From an uncultured Rhizobium sp. (GTDB taxonomy: Bacteria; Pseudomonadota; Alphaproteobacteria; Rhizobiales; Rhizobiaceae), in assembly GCA_945952315.1 (NCBI GenBank), contig CAMFIE010000021.1, positions 1 through 64,000 on the forward strand: a DNA stretch of 64,000 nt, given 5' to 3'. Of the stretch, positions 38,264 to 46,190 are shown piece after piece. The notes below the pieces were generated by a model. That model was not told the DNA's origin. It saw only the letters and a program-made list of their open reading frames with translations, and ran no database searches. The translations under genes and the position numbers were made by a program. How positions within the stretch are numbered: position 1 is the stretch's first letter; every line of letters begins with the position of its first letter.

Positions 38264-39522
38264 ACGAGATCGCTGAATACGAGGACAAGAGCATCGCATC
38301 TCGTCCGAACTCCATCATGAACAAAGAGCATTTCCAGCAAATTGCCGAAATCGCTCACATCATGGCAAGCACATCACTCATCCCGGAAAGCCTTTCTCAT
38401 TCAGGATCTGGTGATAAAAAGACGCTTCTCCCGTATGAAACGGTCCGGGCGAACTGCTTCCTTGTCGCCAATCAGGCCATCAGCTGGGGCATGGACCCAT
38501 TTGCCGTAGCACAATGCTGCTCCGTTGTGCATGGCCGCCTGATGTTCGAAGGCAAGCTGGTATCAGCCGTCATCGAATCCAAGCTCAAGCTGAAGCTTGT
38601 CCACTCCTATGGGAAGTGGGACGATAAGCGAGAATGCTGCATCCTTGGCGAGGAGGCCAGCGGCGATCAGCTTGCCATCCGTATCGGTGAAGGCCGTTAC
38701 AATGTGGATGGCATTGCTATCTTCACCGGTCGATATGTCGATGGTTATGTCGGCGGATGGAAGACCACAGGGAACAATTCGCCTTGGCGCCCCAGCCGCA
38801 ACCGGTCAATGCTCATCTATCGCGGCGCCCGTGAATGGGCCCGTGCCCATGAACCCGGCGTCATGCTCGGTGTCATTGCTGATGATGAATACGATCCGGC
38901 TTACGGCGCCCGTGATATCACCCCTGCCCCCAGCAGCAATACCGAGCGCGCCGGCGGTTCCATCATCGATCGCCTGAAGGCGAACCAGACCCAGCCGACA
39001 GGCGGGTTTGATCATTCCCGTGTTGAACAGGATCTGAATTCAGCCGACCCGCATACCCCGGCTGAAGAAGGCGCGTCTCTTCCCCTGATGGAGACGCAGG
39101 CCAGCGAGGCAGGGGAAGCAGGTCGTTGTGCTTCTCCTGCCTCTGACGATCAGAATGGTGGCTCTCCGTCCTCCCAGGATGATGCCGCCGGTGAGGCTGC
39201 GCCGGAAAAGGGCACCGATGCGGCCTCACCCCTTTCCACCGATGAGCAGCAGCAATGGCTCCAGAATATCGGCGTCATGCTCTGGTCCGCCACCAACTAC
39301 AACGGGGAGATTTCCATCCTGGAGGCGCAGCGGAAGGCTGCAGCCACCGCATACCCGCCGGATGGAATTACCAAGCCCTTCCTCGACAAGGCGACAGCTG
39401 TCTTCAAGCGGTGCTCGACGGTGGTCAAGGGCGAGATCGAGCCTTCCGATGGCCTTGAAATCGTTGCCGGGCTCATAGGCCTCGACGCCAAGGAACTGAC
39501 CGCACGCTCCAAGAGGGGCTGA
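38260..39522 (+). CDS. RecT-family single-strand annealing protein
   Basis: 420 aa from a TTG overlapping the exonuclease stop (TTGA), with AGGAAGG upstream; an internal ATG at codon 20 is the alternative. The RecT-like core (about 30-225) shows ANCFLVANQAISWGMDPFAV, LMFEGKLVSAVIE and SMLIYRGAREWARAHEPGVM. The C-terminal half is a low-complexity linker and a small helical domain. Together with the exonuclease it forms a RecET-type system. Confidence 0.78.
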   Translation: MNEIAEYEDKSIASRPNSIMNKEHFQQIAEIAHIMASTSLIPESLSHSGSGDKKTLLPYETVRANCFLVANQAISWGMDPFAVAQCCSVVHGRLMFEGKLVSAVIESKLKLKLVHSYGKWDDKRECCILGEEASGDQLAIRIGEGRYNVDGIAIFTGRYVDGYVGGWKTTGNNSPWRPSRNRSMLIYRGAREWARAHEPGVMLGVIADDEYDPAYGARDITPAPSSNTERAGGSIIDRLKANQTQPTGGFDHSRVEQDLNSADPHTPAEEGASLPLMETQASEAGEAGRCASPASDDQNGGSPSSQDDAAGEAAPEKGTDAASPLSTDEQQQWLQNIGVMLWSATNYNGEISILEAQRKAAATAYPPDGITKPFLDKATAVFKRCSTVVKGEIEPSDGLEIVAGLIGLDAKELTARSKRG

Positions 39523-39536
39523 CACCTCTGCGATCA

Positions 39537-39563
39537 GGGGTGCCGAATTCCCGGCTCCCCTTC
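39537..39563 (+). promoter_or_regulatory. Intergenic hairpin after recT-like gene
   Basis: AGGGG-T-GCCG pairs with CGGC-T-CCCCT around an AATTCC loop, one T-T mismatch, without a T run. It may pause transcription or protect the mRNA. Confidence 0.5.
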
Positions 39564-39588
39564 CACATCTATCCCAAAGGGGGATGAT

Positions 39589-39879
39589 ATGACTTCCATA
39601 TCGAAAGAGCTGCAGACGCTCGTGGAAGATCTGCAAAATGCCGAAAGAGACCATGCTTTGCTGGTCGATTTCAGAAAGCGCGGCGGCGACTATCGTCTTT
39701 CTGTCAAGGTTGAATCCCAGCAGCCCGACGTCATTGAGGCGGTTAATCGGGTCTTCGAAGCTGAGATCCATCCAGCAGGCCTGATGAATGCCATCATCAA
39801 GGGATCGGAACGTCGCATGGCGGCTTCCCGGAAAAACCTGCTGGATACCGCGATGGCAATCGGAATTCAGGAGGCCTGA
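39589..39879 (+). CDS. Small phage protein
   Basis: 96 aa with AAGGGGG before the ATG. Helical N-terminus (LQTLVEDLQNAERDHALLVD), then a beta segment (DYRLSVKVESQQPDVIE). It begins a run of small accessory genes. No family recognised. Confidence 0.6.
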   Translation: MTSISKELQTLVEDLQNAERDHALLVDFRKRGGDYRLSVKVESQQPDVIEAVNRVFEAEIHPAGLMNAIIKGSERRMAASRKNLLDTAMAIGIQEA

Positions 39880-39881
39880 CG

Positions 39882-40283
39882 ATGGGAAACCCGCTCCTGT
39901 ATCCAAGCCAACCACAGCCAGTAATGCCGCGCATCAAGTTCCGTCGCGGTGATATCGTCATGGTCAAGGCAACGGTGCGATACAATGAATCTGACGGCAA
40001 GATCCACGTCGATACCAACATGGTCGCCGAGGCGGATGATGTCACAATCATCTCACGCCGGTTCAGCGTTGGTGAAACCGTCCGCAGCATCAGCCCGCAG
40101 GTCGATGACATCCACGGTGATGGCAAAGTGATTGCGGTCCATGGTGACAACGTTTGGGTGGATTTTGGCGCCGCCCAATTCATCATCCGGTCCACGCATC
40201 TGTATGTGCCGGAACCTGATCCGGAGCCTGAGACGGCCATCATGGAAGAACCCGTCCATGACGTTCACCATGTCCGAGAGTAG
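39882..40283 (+). CDS. Phage protein with possible SH3-like fold
   Basis: 133 aa, 2 bp after the previous gene. IKFRRGDIVMVKATVRY, then DDVTIISRRFSVGETVRSI and IHGDGKVIAVHGDNVWVDFG read as a KOW/SH3-like beta barrel. The C-terminus is acidic and His-rich (MEEPVHDVHHVRE). Function unknown. Confidence 0.6.
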   Translation: MGNPLLYPSQPQPVMPRIKFRRGDIVMVKATVRYNESDGKIHVDTNMVAEADDVTIISRRFSVGETVRSISPQVDDIHGDGKVIAVHGDNVWVDFGAAQFIIRSTHLYVPEPDPEPETAIMEEPVHDVHHVRE

Positions 40284-40707
40284 GCGCCCGACGCTCACTA
40301 CGCGCCAGAAGCTTGAAATCATGGCTCGTTATTGCAGATGCCCAGGCATCCCAGAAAAAGGGATCGAATGCGGCAAACACCTTCCAGACCTTGCATCGTG
40401 TGAATTCGATCATGTGCATGCAAGGGCTCTTGGTGGTGAAGATGCGATCGAGAACTTCAGGCATCTCTGCCCGGATTGCCACAAAGCCAAGACCTTCGGC
40501 CGAGGCGGAGAAAAGCGGATCACAACGGCCGGGAGCGATATCGGCAACATCGCCAAAACGCGCCGGTTGACGAAGAAGCAGCAGGAATTCCGAAGCCGGT
40601 TGATGGCGAAAAGCGCCGATGACACCCCGGAATCTACTCCAAAACGAAAGAGCAAATGGCCGTCTCGGCCATTCAACCGAAATCAGAACAAGGAGCGAGA
40701 TAGATGA
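40258..40707 (+). CDS. HNH endonuclease
   Basis: 149 aa from the ATG at 40258 (GGAAG 8 nt upstream). HNH core CEFDHVHARALGGED then FRHLCPDCHKAKT, with Cys pairs at CRCPGI and CPDC for zinc. A basic tail follows (KRKSKWPSRPFNRNQNK). Free-standing HNH proteins in phages cut DNA during packaging or act as homing enzymes. A second HNH gene lies at 43887. Confidence 0.8.
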   Translation: MTFTMSESRRPTLTTRQKLEIMARYCRCPGIPEKGIECGKHLPDLASCEFDHVHARALGGEDAIENFRHLCPDCHKAKTFGRGGEKRITTAGSDIGNIAKTRRLTKKQQEFRSRLMAKSADDTPESTPKRKSKWPSRPFNRNQNKERDR

Positions 40708-40886
40708 AAATCGATCGCGTTAATGGACGGGATCTCTTCCGCATCCATTTCTGGGATGCCGAGCGCCACCCCCTGGAAATCCATGCTGTTTCTCCGGAAT
40801 CCGCGCGCGAGATCGCGAATGCGCAGGGCTATTCGGACGGCCAGATCAAGAAGATCAAGGTGGTGAAGGAGATGGCCCATGGCTGA
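40704..40886 (+). CDS. Small phage protein
   Basis: 60 aa (MKIDRVNGRDLFRIHFWDAE), overlapping the HNH stop and the next start. Beta-beta-alpha pattern with a basic end (QIKKIKVVKEM). Function unknown. Confidence 0.6.
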   Translation: MKIDRVNGRDLFRIHFWDAERHPLEIHAVSPESAREIANAQGYSDGQIKKIKVVKEMAHG

Positions 40887-41115
40887 TCAAACCACTGAAT
40901 TCATGCAATCGCTCGCTTCTGCCGTTGATCTAGCTTTGAACGGGAACGCGAAGGAAAAGCAGCTCGGCTTCGTCATTCTGGTCATGCCGTTCAATGCAAA
41001 GGAAGGCGAGCGCACCAACTATGTTTCGAACGCCAGCCGACCGGACATCCTTGCCGCCCTGAAGGAAGTCGTTGCCCGTTTCGAAGGGCAAGCGCAGGTC
41101 AGTGGGAGGGCATAG
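40879..41115 (+). CDS. Small phage protein
   Basis: 78 aa (MADQTTEFMQSLASAVDLAL), GGAGATGG before the ATG, overlapping the previous gene by 8 bp. Contains a hydrophobic strand (LGFVILVMPF) and GERTNYVSNASR, a pattern common in small phage proteins of unknown role. Confidence 0.6.
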   Translation: MADQTTEFMQSLASAVDLALNGNAKEKQLGFVILVMPFNAKEGERTNYVSNASRPDILAALKEVVARFEGQAQVSGRA

Positions 41116-41117
41116 CG

Positions 41118-41354
41118 ATGGCTGACAAGCCCGTATTCCCGCTGGAAAACCAGCGCCTGCTTGAGGACGGCTCGCTGTTCAAGCAGCACCCCGGCATGAC
41201 CCTGCGCGAGTTCGCCGCGATCTCTGCGATGCAGGGGATGCTCGCCTCCCAAGGCAACGATGGCGAATATTACAAGCCAAACGAAATCATCAGGGAGTCC
41301 GTCTGGTATGCCGACAGTCTTCTTGCCGAACTGCAGAAAGGACGTGATGCATGA
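41118..41354 (+). CDS. Small phage protein
   Basis: 78 aa. The pattern HPGMTLREFAAISAMQGMLA is one I recall from many hypothetical phage proteins with a GMSLRDYFAAKAMQ-like motif, always in accessory gene runs. Starts 2 bp after the previous gene and ends overlapping the next. Function unknown. Confidence 0.65.
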   Translation: MADKPVFPLENQRLLEDGSLFKQHPGMTLREFAAISAMQGMLASQGNDGEYYKPNEIIRESVWYADSLLAELQKGRDA

Positions 41355-41650
41355 AGATCATCGGCGCCACCAAAGACGGATATCTGGTGCAGATGTCCGA
41401 AGACGAAGCGGCCAAGGCAGCCGGTTGCTATGGCAAGTATAGCGACGAATGGCGGAAGATGGGTGTCGGCGTCGGCTCGGAGATCCGGTTCACCGCCGCC
41501 ATGGAGTATCACACCCGTGTCCGCGACCATCAGGAGTCCGCCCGCAAATCTGCAGGCATCCTGCGCGCCCTTGCCGACATGCTGGAAGGGTCTCTTCCGG
41601 AAGTCATCATCCCAGAGTTTCCTGAGATCAAGGAAGGCGGTGACGTATGA
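41351..41650 (+). CDS. Small phage protein
   Basis: 99 aa, coupled to the previous gene (ATGA). MKIIGATKDGYLVQMSEDEA is a short beta/alpha start; a basic helix and an acidic end (PEFPEIKEGGD) follow. No family recognised. Confidence 0.6.
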   Translation: MKIIGATKDGYLVQMSEDEAAKAAGCYGKYSDEWRKMGVGVGSEIRFTAAMEYHTRVRDHQESARKSAGILRALADMLEGSLPEVIIPEFPEIKEGGDV

Positions 41651-41856
41651 CCGAGTTTTTCTCTTTCGCAGGAGATCACCCGTTCCTGTTTGTGATCTTG
41701 CTGTACGCTATCACCCGCCCCTTCCGATATGCCTATTTGGCTTATCGCTACCGCCTGCGCTGCCTGAACATCGGTGCTCGTGGGTGGCCTACCACGCCGA
41801 ACATGGATGCCGATGGCGACATCGTCCACCCCGAGAAAGACGGAGGTGCGGCATGA
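41647..41856 (+). CDS. Small membrane protein
   Basis: 69 aa. Residues about 10-32 (HPFLFVILLYAITRPFRYAY) form one likely transmembrane helix, followed by a basic segment and a soluble tail. Coupled to neighbours through overlapping starts and stops. It may be an inner-membrane accessory such as an exclusion factor; unproven. Confidence 0.55.
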   Translation: MTEFFSFAGDHPFLFVILLYAITRPFRYAYLAYRYRLRCLNIGARGWPTTPNMDADGDIVHPEKDGGAA

Positions 41857-42227
41857 CCCTACATTCTCCGGGACCGTGGATGGTCGGCTATCGAGGTATG
41901 GACGTTGGCTGCGAGAACGCGAAGATTGGCGGATATACAAAGCTCTTCGATGTTCGCGGCTGGGGATATCTGACCGGATTTGGTCATGGCGCTTTGGGGC
42001 TTCCTCCAGAAGAAGCCACGAAAATCCAGATGGCGAATGCAACTCTCGCCGCTGCCGCTCCAGAACTCCTTGGTGCCTTGGAGGCCCTGCTGGAGGCCTA
42101 TTACAAGCCAGACGAACGCTTGTGCTGCAATGGACTGGATTGCGGGTGCAAGGGGTCAACCGTCCTTCAGTTGGCAGAACACTATGCCAAACAAGCGATT
42201 GCAAAGGCTAAAGGAGGTGCGGCATGA
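41853..42227 (+). CDS. Small phage protein (early-type, unknown)
   Basis: 124 aa from the ATG at 41853 (GGAGG upstream); the longer frame begins inside other genes. MTLHSPGPWMVGY and ANATLAAAAPELLGALEALL are typical of a widespread family of small phage proteins with an APELLAAL helix. A Cys cluster (CCNGLDCGCKG) lies near the end. Function unknown. Confidence 0.65.
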   Translation: MTLHSPGPWMVGYRGMDVGCENAKIGGYTKLFDVRGWGYLTGFGHGALGLPPEEATKIQMANATLAAAAPELLGALEALLEAYYKPDERLCCNGLDCGCKGSTVLQLAEHYAKQAIAKAKGGAA

Positions 42228-42394
42228 AGCTCATCCGTATCATCCGGCAGCTCTTCTGCCGCCATGCCTTCACCCCGAACAAGTTCCAGGCTTTGAACGC
42301 CCATGTGCACGGCTACGCCTACGACTGCATGAAATGCGGCAGGCGGGAATATGCATTCCCTGCTCGGGTTATCAGGAAGGAAGGTGAGGTATGA
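42224..42394 (+). CDS. Very small phage protein with Cys/His pairs
   Basis: 56 aa (MKLIRIIRQLFCRHAFTPNK). FCRH and CMKCG spaced by about 24 residues suggest a small zinc site. Start and stop overlap both neighbours (ATGA), GGAGG precedes it. Confidence 0.6.
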   Translation: MKLIRIIRQLFCRHAFTPNKFQALNAHVHGYAYDCMKCGRREYAFPARVIRKEGEV

Positions 42395-42720
42395 TCACCA
42401 CCACCCTTATATGGTCATCCGACATCTCGACCGCACCACGCGGCGAAACTGTCCAAAGGCGGAAAATCGTCACGGTCAACGGTGAGCTTGTCGAGCGATT
42501 CACCCCGGAATTCATCCCGCATCCGATCATTGCCATGACCAAGGCAGGCGAGGTCGTCAAAACACACTGGCTACCGCCTCGCCTATCCGGATCTGGAGCG
42601 CCTCTTGATGGCGGTCGCTGGTCCGGCTTGGCGACGGGAAGCGATCCGGTGCTGTGGGCAGCCTGGCCGAACGCTGCGGAACTGCAGGACGCTGCGAAGA
42701 TGGAGGTGAGCAATGCCTGA
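42391..42720 (+). CDS. Small phage protein
   Basis: 109 aa. The end (THWLPPRLSGSGAPLDGGRW, then SGLATGSDPVLWAAWP) is Gly/Pro/Trp-rich, like a beta-rich small domain. Overlaps the ASCH-type gene by 8 bp. Function unknown. Confidence 0.6.
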   Translation: MITTTLIWSSDISTAPRGETVQRRKIVTVNGELVERFTPEFIPHPIIAMTKAGEVVKTHWLPPRLSGSGAPLDGGRWSGLATGSDPVLWAAWPNAAELQDAAKMEVSNA

Positions 42721-43462
42721 TCGCCCCATTCTTTTCAGCGCCCCGATGGTCCGCGCCCTGCTTGATGGCCGGAAGACGCAGACGCGACGGGCTCTCAAGT
42801 TTCAGCCAGCACCAGGCATCAGCATTGTGCGGAAAACAATCCGCCCAATGGATACCGCGCCCTATCACGCATTTGAGCGCCGAAGCCTGTACGGCAATTA
42901 TGCAGGCGAACTTGACGTCAAGGTAAAGCGTGGCGACCGCCTGTGGGTACGCGAGTCCGTTATCGGAGAGGAACTGGACAGCGGGCTTGATGGTGTCCGC
43001 TATCTGGCCGATGACGCATTCATCCCAATCCAGCCGGATCCATCAGCAGCCATCAAATGGCTTGAGCTGCACACCTATCGCGGCCATTCCGGCTCACCAA
43101 TCGGGAAGCCTGTTCCATCGATCCACATGCCCCGCTGGGTATCCCGCATCACGCTTATCGTCACCGATGTTCGCGTCGAGCGGCTGCAGGATATCAGCGA
43201 GGCGGATGCAATCGCCGAGGGTGTTGTCGCTGGCAAGGCATCGTTCGATTACGACTCCGAAACAGGCAGTTATCGCGCAGAACAGGACTGGTACACGGTC
43301 CCCGGCATTGCAGACCCAGGTTGCGGGACAAGTGCCGCTGATATGTTTGCGATGCTTTGGCTGCACGTGAACGGGCCCGGTTCATGGGACGCAAACCCGT
43401 GGGTGGTCGCCTACACCTTCACAGTTCACCAGCAGAACATTGACTGCAGGGAGGCCGCGTGA
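42713..43462 (+). CDS. ASCH/PUA-like domain phage protein
   Basis: 249 aa. PILFSAPMVRALLDGRKTQT, then RALKFQ, RGDRLWVRESV, PRWVSRITLIVTDVRVERLQ and a W-NPWV-Y end fit the ASCH-like proteins common in phages. ASCH domains are PUA-like and bind RNA or modified nucleotides; the phage role is not settled. It adds to the RNA-related theme of this cluster. Confidence 0.78.
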   Translation: MPDRPILFSAPMVRALLDGRKTQTRRALKFQPAPGISIVRKTIRPMDTAPYHAFERRSLYGNYAGELDVKVKRGDRLWVRESVIGEELDSGLDGVRYLADDAFIPIQPDPSAAIKWLELHTYRGHSGSPIGKPVPSIHMPRWVSRITLIVTDVRVERLQDISEADAIAEGVVAGKASFDYDSETGSYRAEQDWYTVPGIADPGCGTSAADMFAMLWLHVNGPGSWDANPWVVAYTFTVHQQNIDCREAA

Positions 43463-43887
43463 TGGCTGACGTAACCGGACCGATTTCAACTCTCCCCGGC
43501 TCACAGCGGAAAGCGCCTGCTGGTCAAGTATGTGATAATCACCCTGACCCGCCGGCAACAATACGGGTGCAAGGCGAAACGGATTCCTTCGGGTCCGAAA
43601 TGATCGACATGTGTGCAGAGTGCCATGCGTCGTATCTGGCAGAAATTGCCAATAAAGACACCAGCGGAAATTGCGATTGGTGCAAACAGATGTCCCCGAA
43701 GCTTCACCCGAAACGTGACTTTGAGGAAGGTACGTGCGGTCGCATCTATTACGTATGTGATCCATGCATTCAACGTGTCAATGCGGCGGCATTGGAAGAA
43801 CTAGACGCAATGGATTCGGATTGGTCCGACGATTGGTCCGACGATTGGGATGATGACGGCTGTTGCGATGGTTGGGAGGACGACTGA
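43459..43887 (+). CDS. Cys-rich, acidic-tail phage protein
   Basis: 142 aa. Four CxxC-like pairs (CAECHA, CDWCKQ, CGRIYYVCDPC) suggest two zinc sites. The tail repeats DDWSDDWDDD, almost all Asp and Trp. Starts ATG-ATG overlapping the previous stop. Function unknown; the tail could mimic DNA. Confidence 0.65.
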   Translation: MMADVTGPISTLPGSQRKAPAGQVCDNHPDPPATIRVQGETDSFGSEMIDMCAECHASYLAEIANKDTSGNCDWCKQMSPKLHPKRDFEEGTCGRIYYVCDPCIQRVNAAALEELDAMDSDWSDDWSDDWDDDGCCDGWEDD

Positions 43888-44270
43888 TGTCCCGTACCGT
43901 CCCCGAATGGATCGGCCGCACCGACGACAGTATGCCACCAGATCGCGTCAAGGATCGCATCCGGCAACGCCAAAGCAATCTATGCGCCCTGACCGGGGTT
44001 CCGCTCCTGCCGGGCGTTAAGGTCCAGTACGACCATATCGTTCCCCTGTGGCTTGGCGGCGCGAACTGCGAGAGCAACCTGCAGGCCGTTACCGAGGACG
44101 CCCACAAGCGGAAGACCAAGGCCGAGGCAACCGTCCGGGCCAAGTGCACCCGAACCCGCAAGAAGCACTTCGGCATCACCAAACCCAAGTCCAGCCTGTC
44201 CCACCCGACGCTCAAGCGCCGCATGGATGGCACCGTGGTTAACCGCAAGACCGGAGAAATCGTGAAATGA
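43887..44270 (+). CDS. HNH endonuclease
   Basis: 127 aa. LCALTGVPLLPGVKVQYDHI then VPLWLGGANCESNLQAV and HKRKTKAEA are the HNH motif, in a layout I know from phage HNH proteins that assist terminase. C-terminal basic helix and GTVVNRKTGEIV. Coupled to the previous gene. Confidence 0.82.
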   Translation: MSRTVPEWIGRTDDSMPPDRVKDRIRQRQSNLCALTGVPLLPGVKVQYDHIVPLWLGGANCESNLQAVTEDAHKRKTKAEATVRAKCTRTRKKHFGITKPKSSLSHPTLKRRMDGTVVNRKTGEIVK

Positions 44271-44992
44271 CCATGACCGAGATTACGCCGGGAATGATTG
44301 CCGACGCACCGCAGCCGGTGCCCGCTACGCCCTTCGAGAACGATGCGATATGGGCACGGTTCTATCGCGACGGAAAAACACTCGGTGATATCTGCGAAGA
44401 GTTTAGCCTTGGGGTCTATGACCTTTCCCCTTGGCTCACCAGACCGCTTGCCCTCGCCGCAGCCCAGCCCGCACCGCAGCCGGTGGCCGCAATCGTCCCA
44501 GAGCATTGCTCAGCGTCTGCATTTGTCTTTGAGGGCGGATGCCTGACAGTATCGAAAGACGGAAGCGGTTACATCGTCGTGGACGAAGGCGACTTTCAGC
44601 TTGAAGATGACCGCTGTGAAGGACCGGACGGGCCAGAGGGAAGTGTGCATTGGATCGTCCGTTTCCCGGCTGGTGAAATGACCGCCATACGAGATTTCCT
44701 CAATGGGCAGGATTTCACAGCCACACCCGCCGAAATCGACCGGCTGAAGGCGGAGAACGAGCGGCTGGCAAAAGATATGGCCTATGCCAAAGCAGCGTTT
44801 GAAACGGCTGTTGTCGGATTTCAAACCCGCATCACCGAGCTGGAAGCCTGCGAGAAGCGGATGCGGGAGGCGCTGGAGTTCTACGCGGTCGTTGACGACT
44901 ACAAGGCCCCATTCACCGGAGGGATGGGAAAGCTCTGGTCAGACTGTGGTGCGGTTGCCCGTGCAGCCCTCGCAAAGGAGGGTGAGGCATGA
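44267..44992 (+). CDS. Phage protein with C-terminal coiled coil
   Basis: 241 aa. N-terminal HTH-like helix (AIWARFYRDGKTLGDICEEF), an Ala/Pro linker (AAAQPAPQPVAAIVPE), a central beta region and a coiled coil (EIDRLKAENERLAKDMAYAK) ending in a helical domain typical of small phage proteins. It looks like a fusion of several short accessory modules. Function unknown. Confidence 0.6.
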   Translation: MTMTEITPGMIADAPQPVPATPFENDAIWARFYRDGKTLGDICEEFSLGVYDLSPWLTRPLALAAAQPAPQPVAAIVPEHCSASAFVFEGGCLTVSKDGSGYIVVDEGDFQLEDDRCEGPDGPEGSVHWIVRFPAGEMTAIRDFLNGQDFTATPAEIDRLKAENERLAKDMAYAKAAFETAVVGFQTRITELEACEKRMREALEFYAVVDDYKAPFTGGMGKLWSDCGAVARAALAKEGEA

Positions 44993-45189
44993 TCCGCCTT
45001 ATCGTTCGCATAGATGACGCAACCATGGCCGCGCATGTCGGGGGTTCTGTCCAGACGACATTCCGCACCTTCGACATTGAACACCCCGAAATAAAGCGGC
45101 TTCTCCAAGCATCTGGAAAAAAGCCAGACCAATACTGTTACGCCACATTGGTCGGGGCCGAATTGATCAAGGAACCCGCCCATGACTGA
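44989..45189 (+). CDS. Small phage protein
   Basis: 66 aa (MIRLIVRIDDATMAAHVGGS), coupled to the previous gene and overlapping the next by 8 bp. The pattern RTFDIEHPEIKRLL is common in small phage proteins that sit in such gene runs. Function unknown. Confidence 0.6.
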   Translation: MIRLIVRIDDATMAAHVGGSVQTTFRTFDIEHPEIKRLLQASGKKPDQYCYATLVGAELIKEPAHD

Positions 45190-45490
45190 CTTCCAGACGA
45201 AAACGCAGAACGCAATCGCCGCTTGGCTTCGTGATTATAAAACACCCGAGTCGGCGATGAAGATACTTGCCTGCAATTTGGAAGGGCTATCCACGGAGAT
45301 AGCTGCTGCCCTCGCAGCCGCCTACGAGCAAGGAAAGCGGGACGAGCGGGAGGCTTGTGCGCGGGTTATTGAGGATCACCCGGGTGCGATCAAAATAGAC
45401 GATGACAAAGCTGCATCGCTTGGAAGATTTGCTAGAGAAGCTGGCCCGAGAGACTATGCCGCCGCAATCCGCAAGCGTGGGGAGGCGTGA
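45182..45490 (+). CDS. Small phage protein
   Basis: 102 aa. Helical, with AYEQGKRDEREACARVIEDH, a motif widespread in short hypothetical phage proteins. Precedes the excisionase-integrase end of the prophage. Function unknown. Confidence 0.6.
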   Translation: MTDFQTKTQNAIAAWLRDYKTPESAMKILACNLEGLSTEIAAALAAAYEQGKRDEREACARVIEDHPGAIKIDDDKAASLGRFAREAGPRDYAAAIRKRGEA

Positions 45491-45492
45491 GT

Positions 45493-45810
45493 ATGGAAGC
45501 CTCAATCAGCTTTGACGAAGACCTTCACGCGCAGGTTCGCGGTCTTGAGCGTTACGGTGTATTCGCGTCGGAAGCGGACCTTGACGATATGGTTTCGCAG
45601 GTCCGGCAGGGACGAGGGATGTTCCTGTTTAAGAAATCCAAATCTGTATCTGTGTGGGTGGTCTACTGGCCTGCGATCCGCCGCGTTGTTCCGGTGATCT
45701 ACGGTAAAGGTCGGATAAAAACCATCCTGCCGATGGATATCTGGTCTCACTTCCGCGTCGAAGGTGCGGTTGCCGGTGATGCAGCAAGCATGCGTGGTGA
45801 GGCAAAATGA
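45493..45810 (+). CDS. Small phage protein
   Basis: 105 aa from the ATG at 45493; a GTG 6 bp upstream is possible. The central part (GMFLFKKSKSVSVWVVYWPA, RVVPVIYGKGRIKTILP) is beta-rich and resembles small RelE/BrnT-type folds, without clear catalytic residues. Ends overlapping the excisionase start. Confidence 0.55.
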   Translation: MEASISFDEDLHAQVRGLERYGVFASEADLDDMVSQVRQGRGMFLFKKSKSVSVWVVYWPAIRRVVPVIYGKGRIKTILPMDIWSHFRVEGAVAGDAASMRGEAK

Positions 45811-46190
45811 GCAAGCCGAACCCTGTTGATATCGGTAACGACGAGCTGGTGCCACTATCCAAGGCCGGTGACCTGTTCTTTCATGGCTGGCTGACGAAAT
45901 CATCACTCCGCACGGAGGCCAAAAAGGGAAACCTGGAGATCATCAGGATCGCCGGCCGGGATTTCGTCACCCGAAGCGGGATAAACAGGATGATAGAAAA
46001 ATGCCGCAGAAACGAAAACCAGCAAGACTTTGGCTCCGGCCCGACACCCGAACTTGGTTCATCAAGGACGGGAACCGCCGGATCAGCACAGAATGCCTTG
46101 AAGATGATGTTGCAGGAGCGCAAGCAAGGCTCGCGCAATACCTCGCAGCGCAATACGAGCCGCAGCGCGGAGGTCGTTCGGCTGAAGTGA
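45807..46190 (+). CDS. Excisionase-like DNA-binding protein
   Basis: 127 aa. The first 65 residues (VPLSKAGDLFFHGWLTKSSL, RTEAKKGNLEIIRIAGRDFV) are a winged-helix excisionase/MerR-like domain in the usual place before an integrase. The last 63 residues overlap the integrase start by 190 bp in another frame and are of low complexity. The functional domain probably ends near the overlap. Confidence 0.7.
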   Translation: MSKPNPVDIGNDELVPLSKAGDLFFHGWLTKSSLRTEAKKGNLEIIRIAGRDFVTRSGINRMIEKCRRNENQQDFGSGPTPELGSSRTGTAGSAQNALKMMLQERKQGSRNTSQRNTSRSAEVVRLK

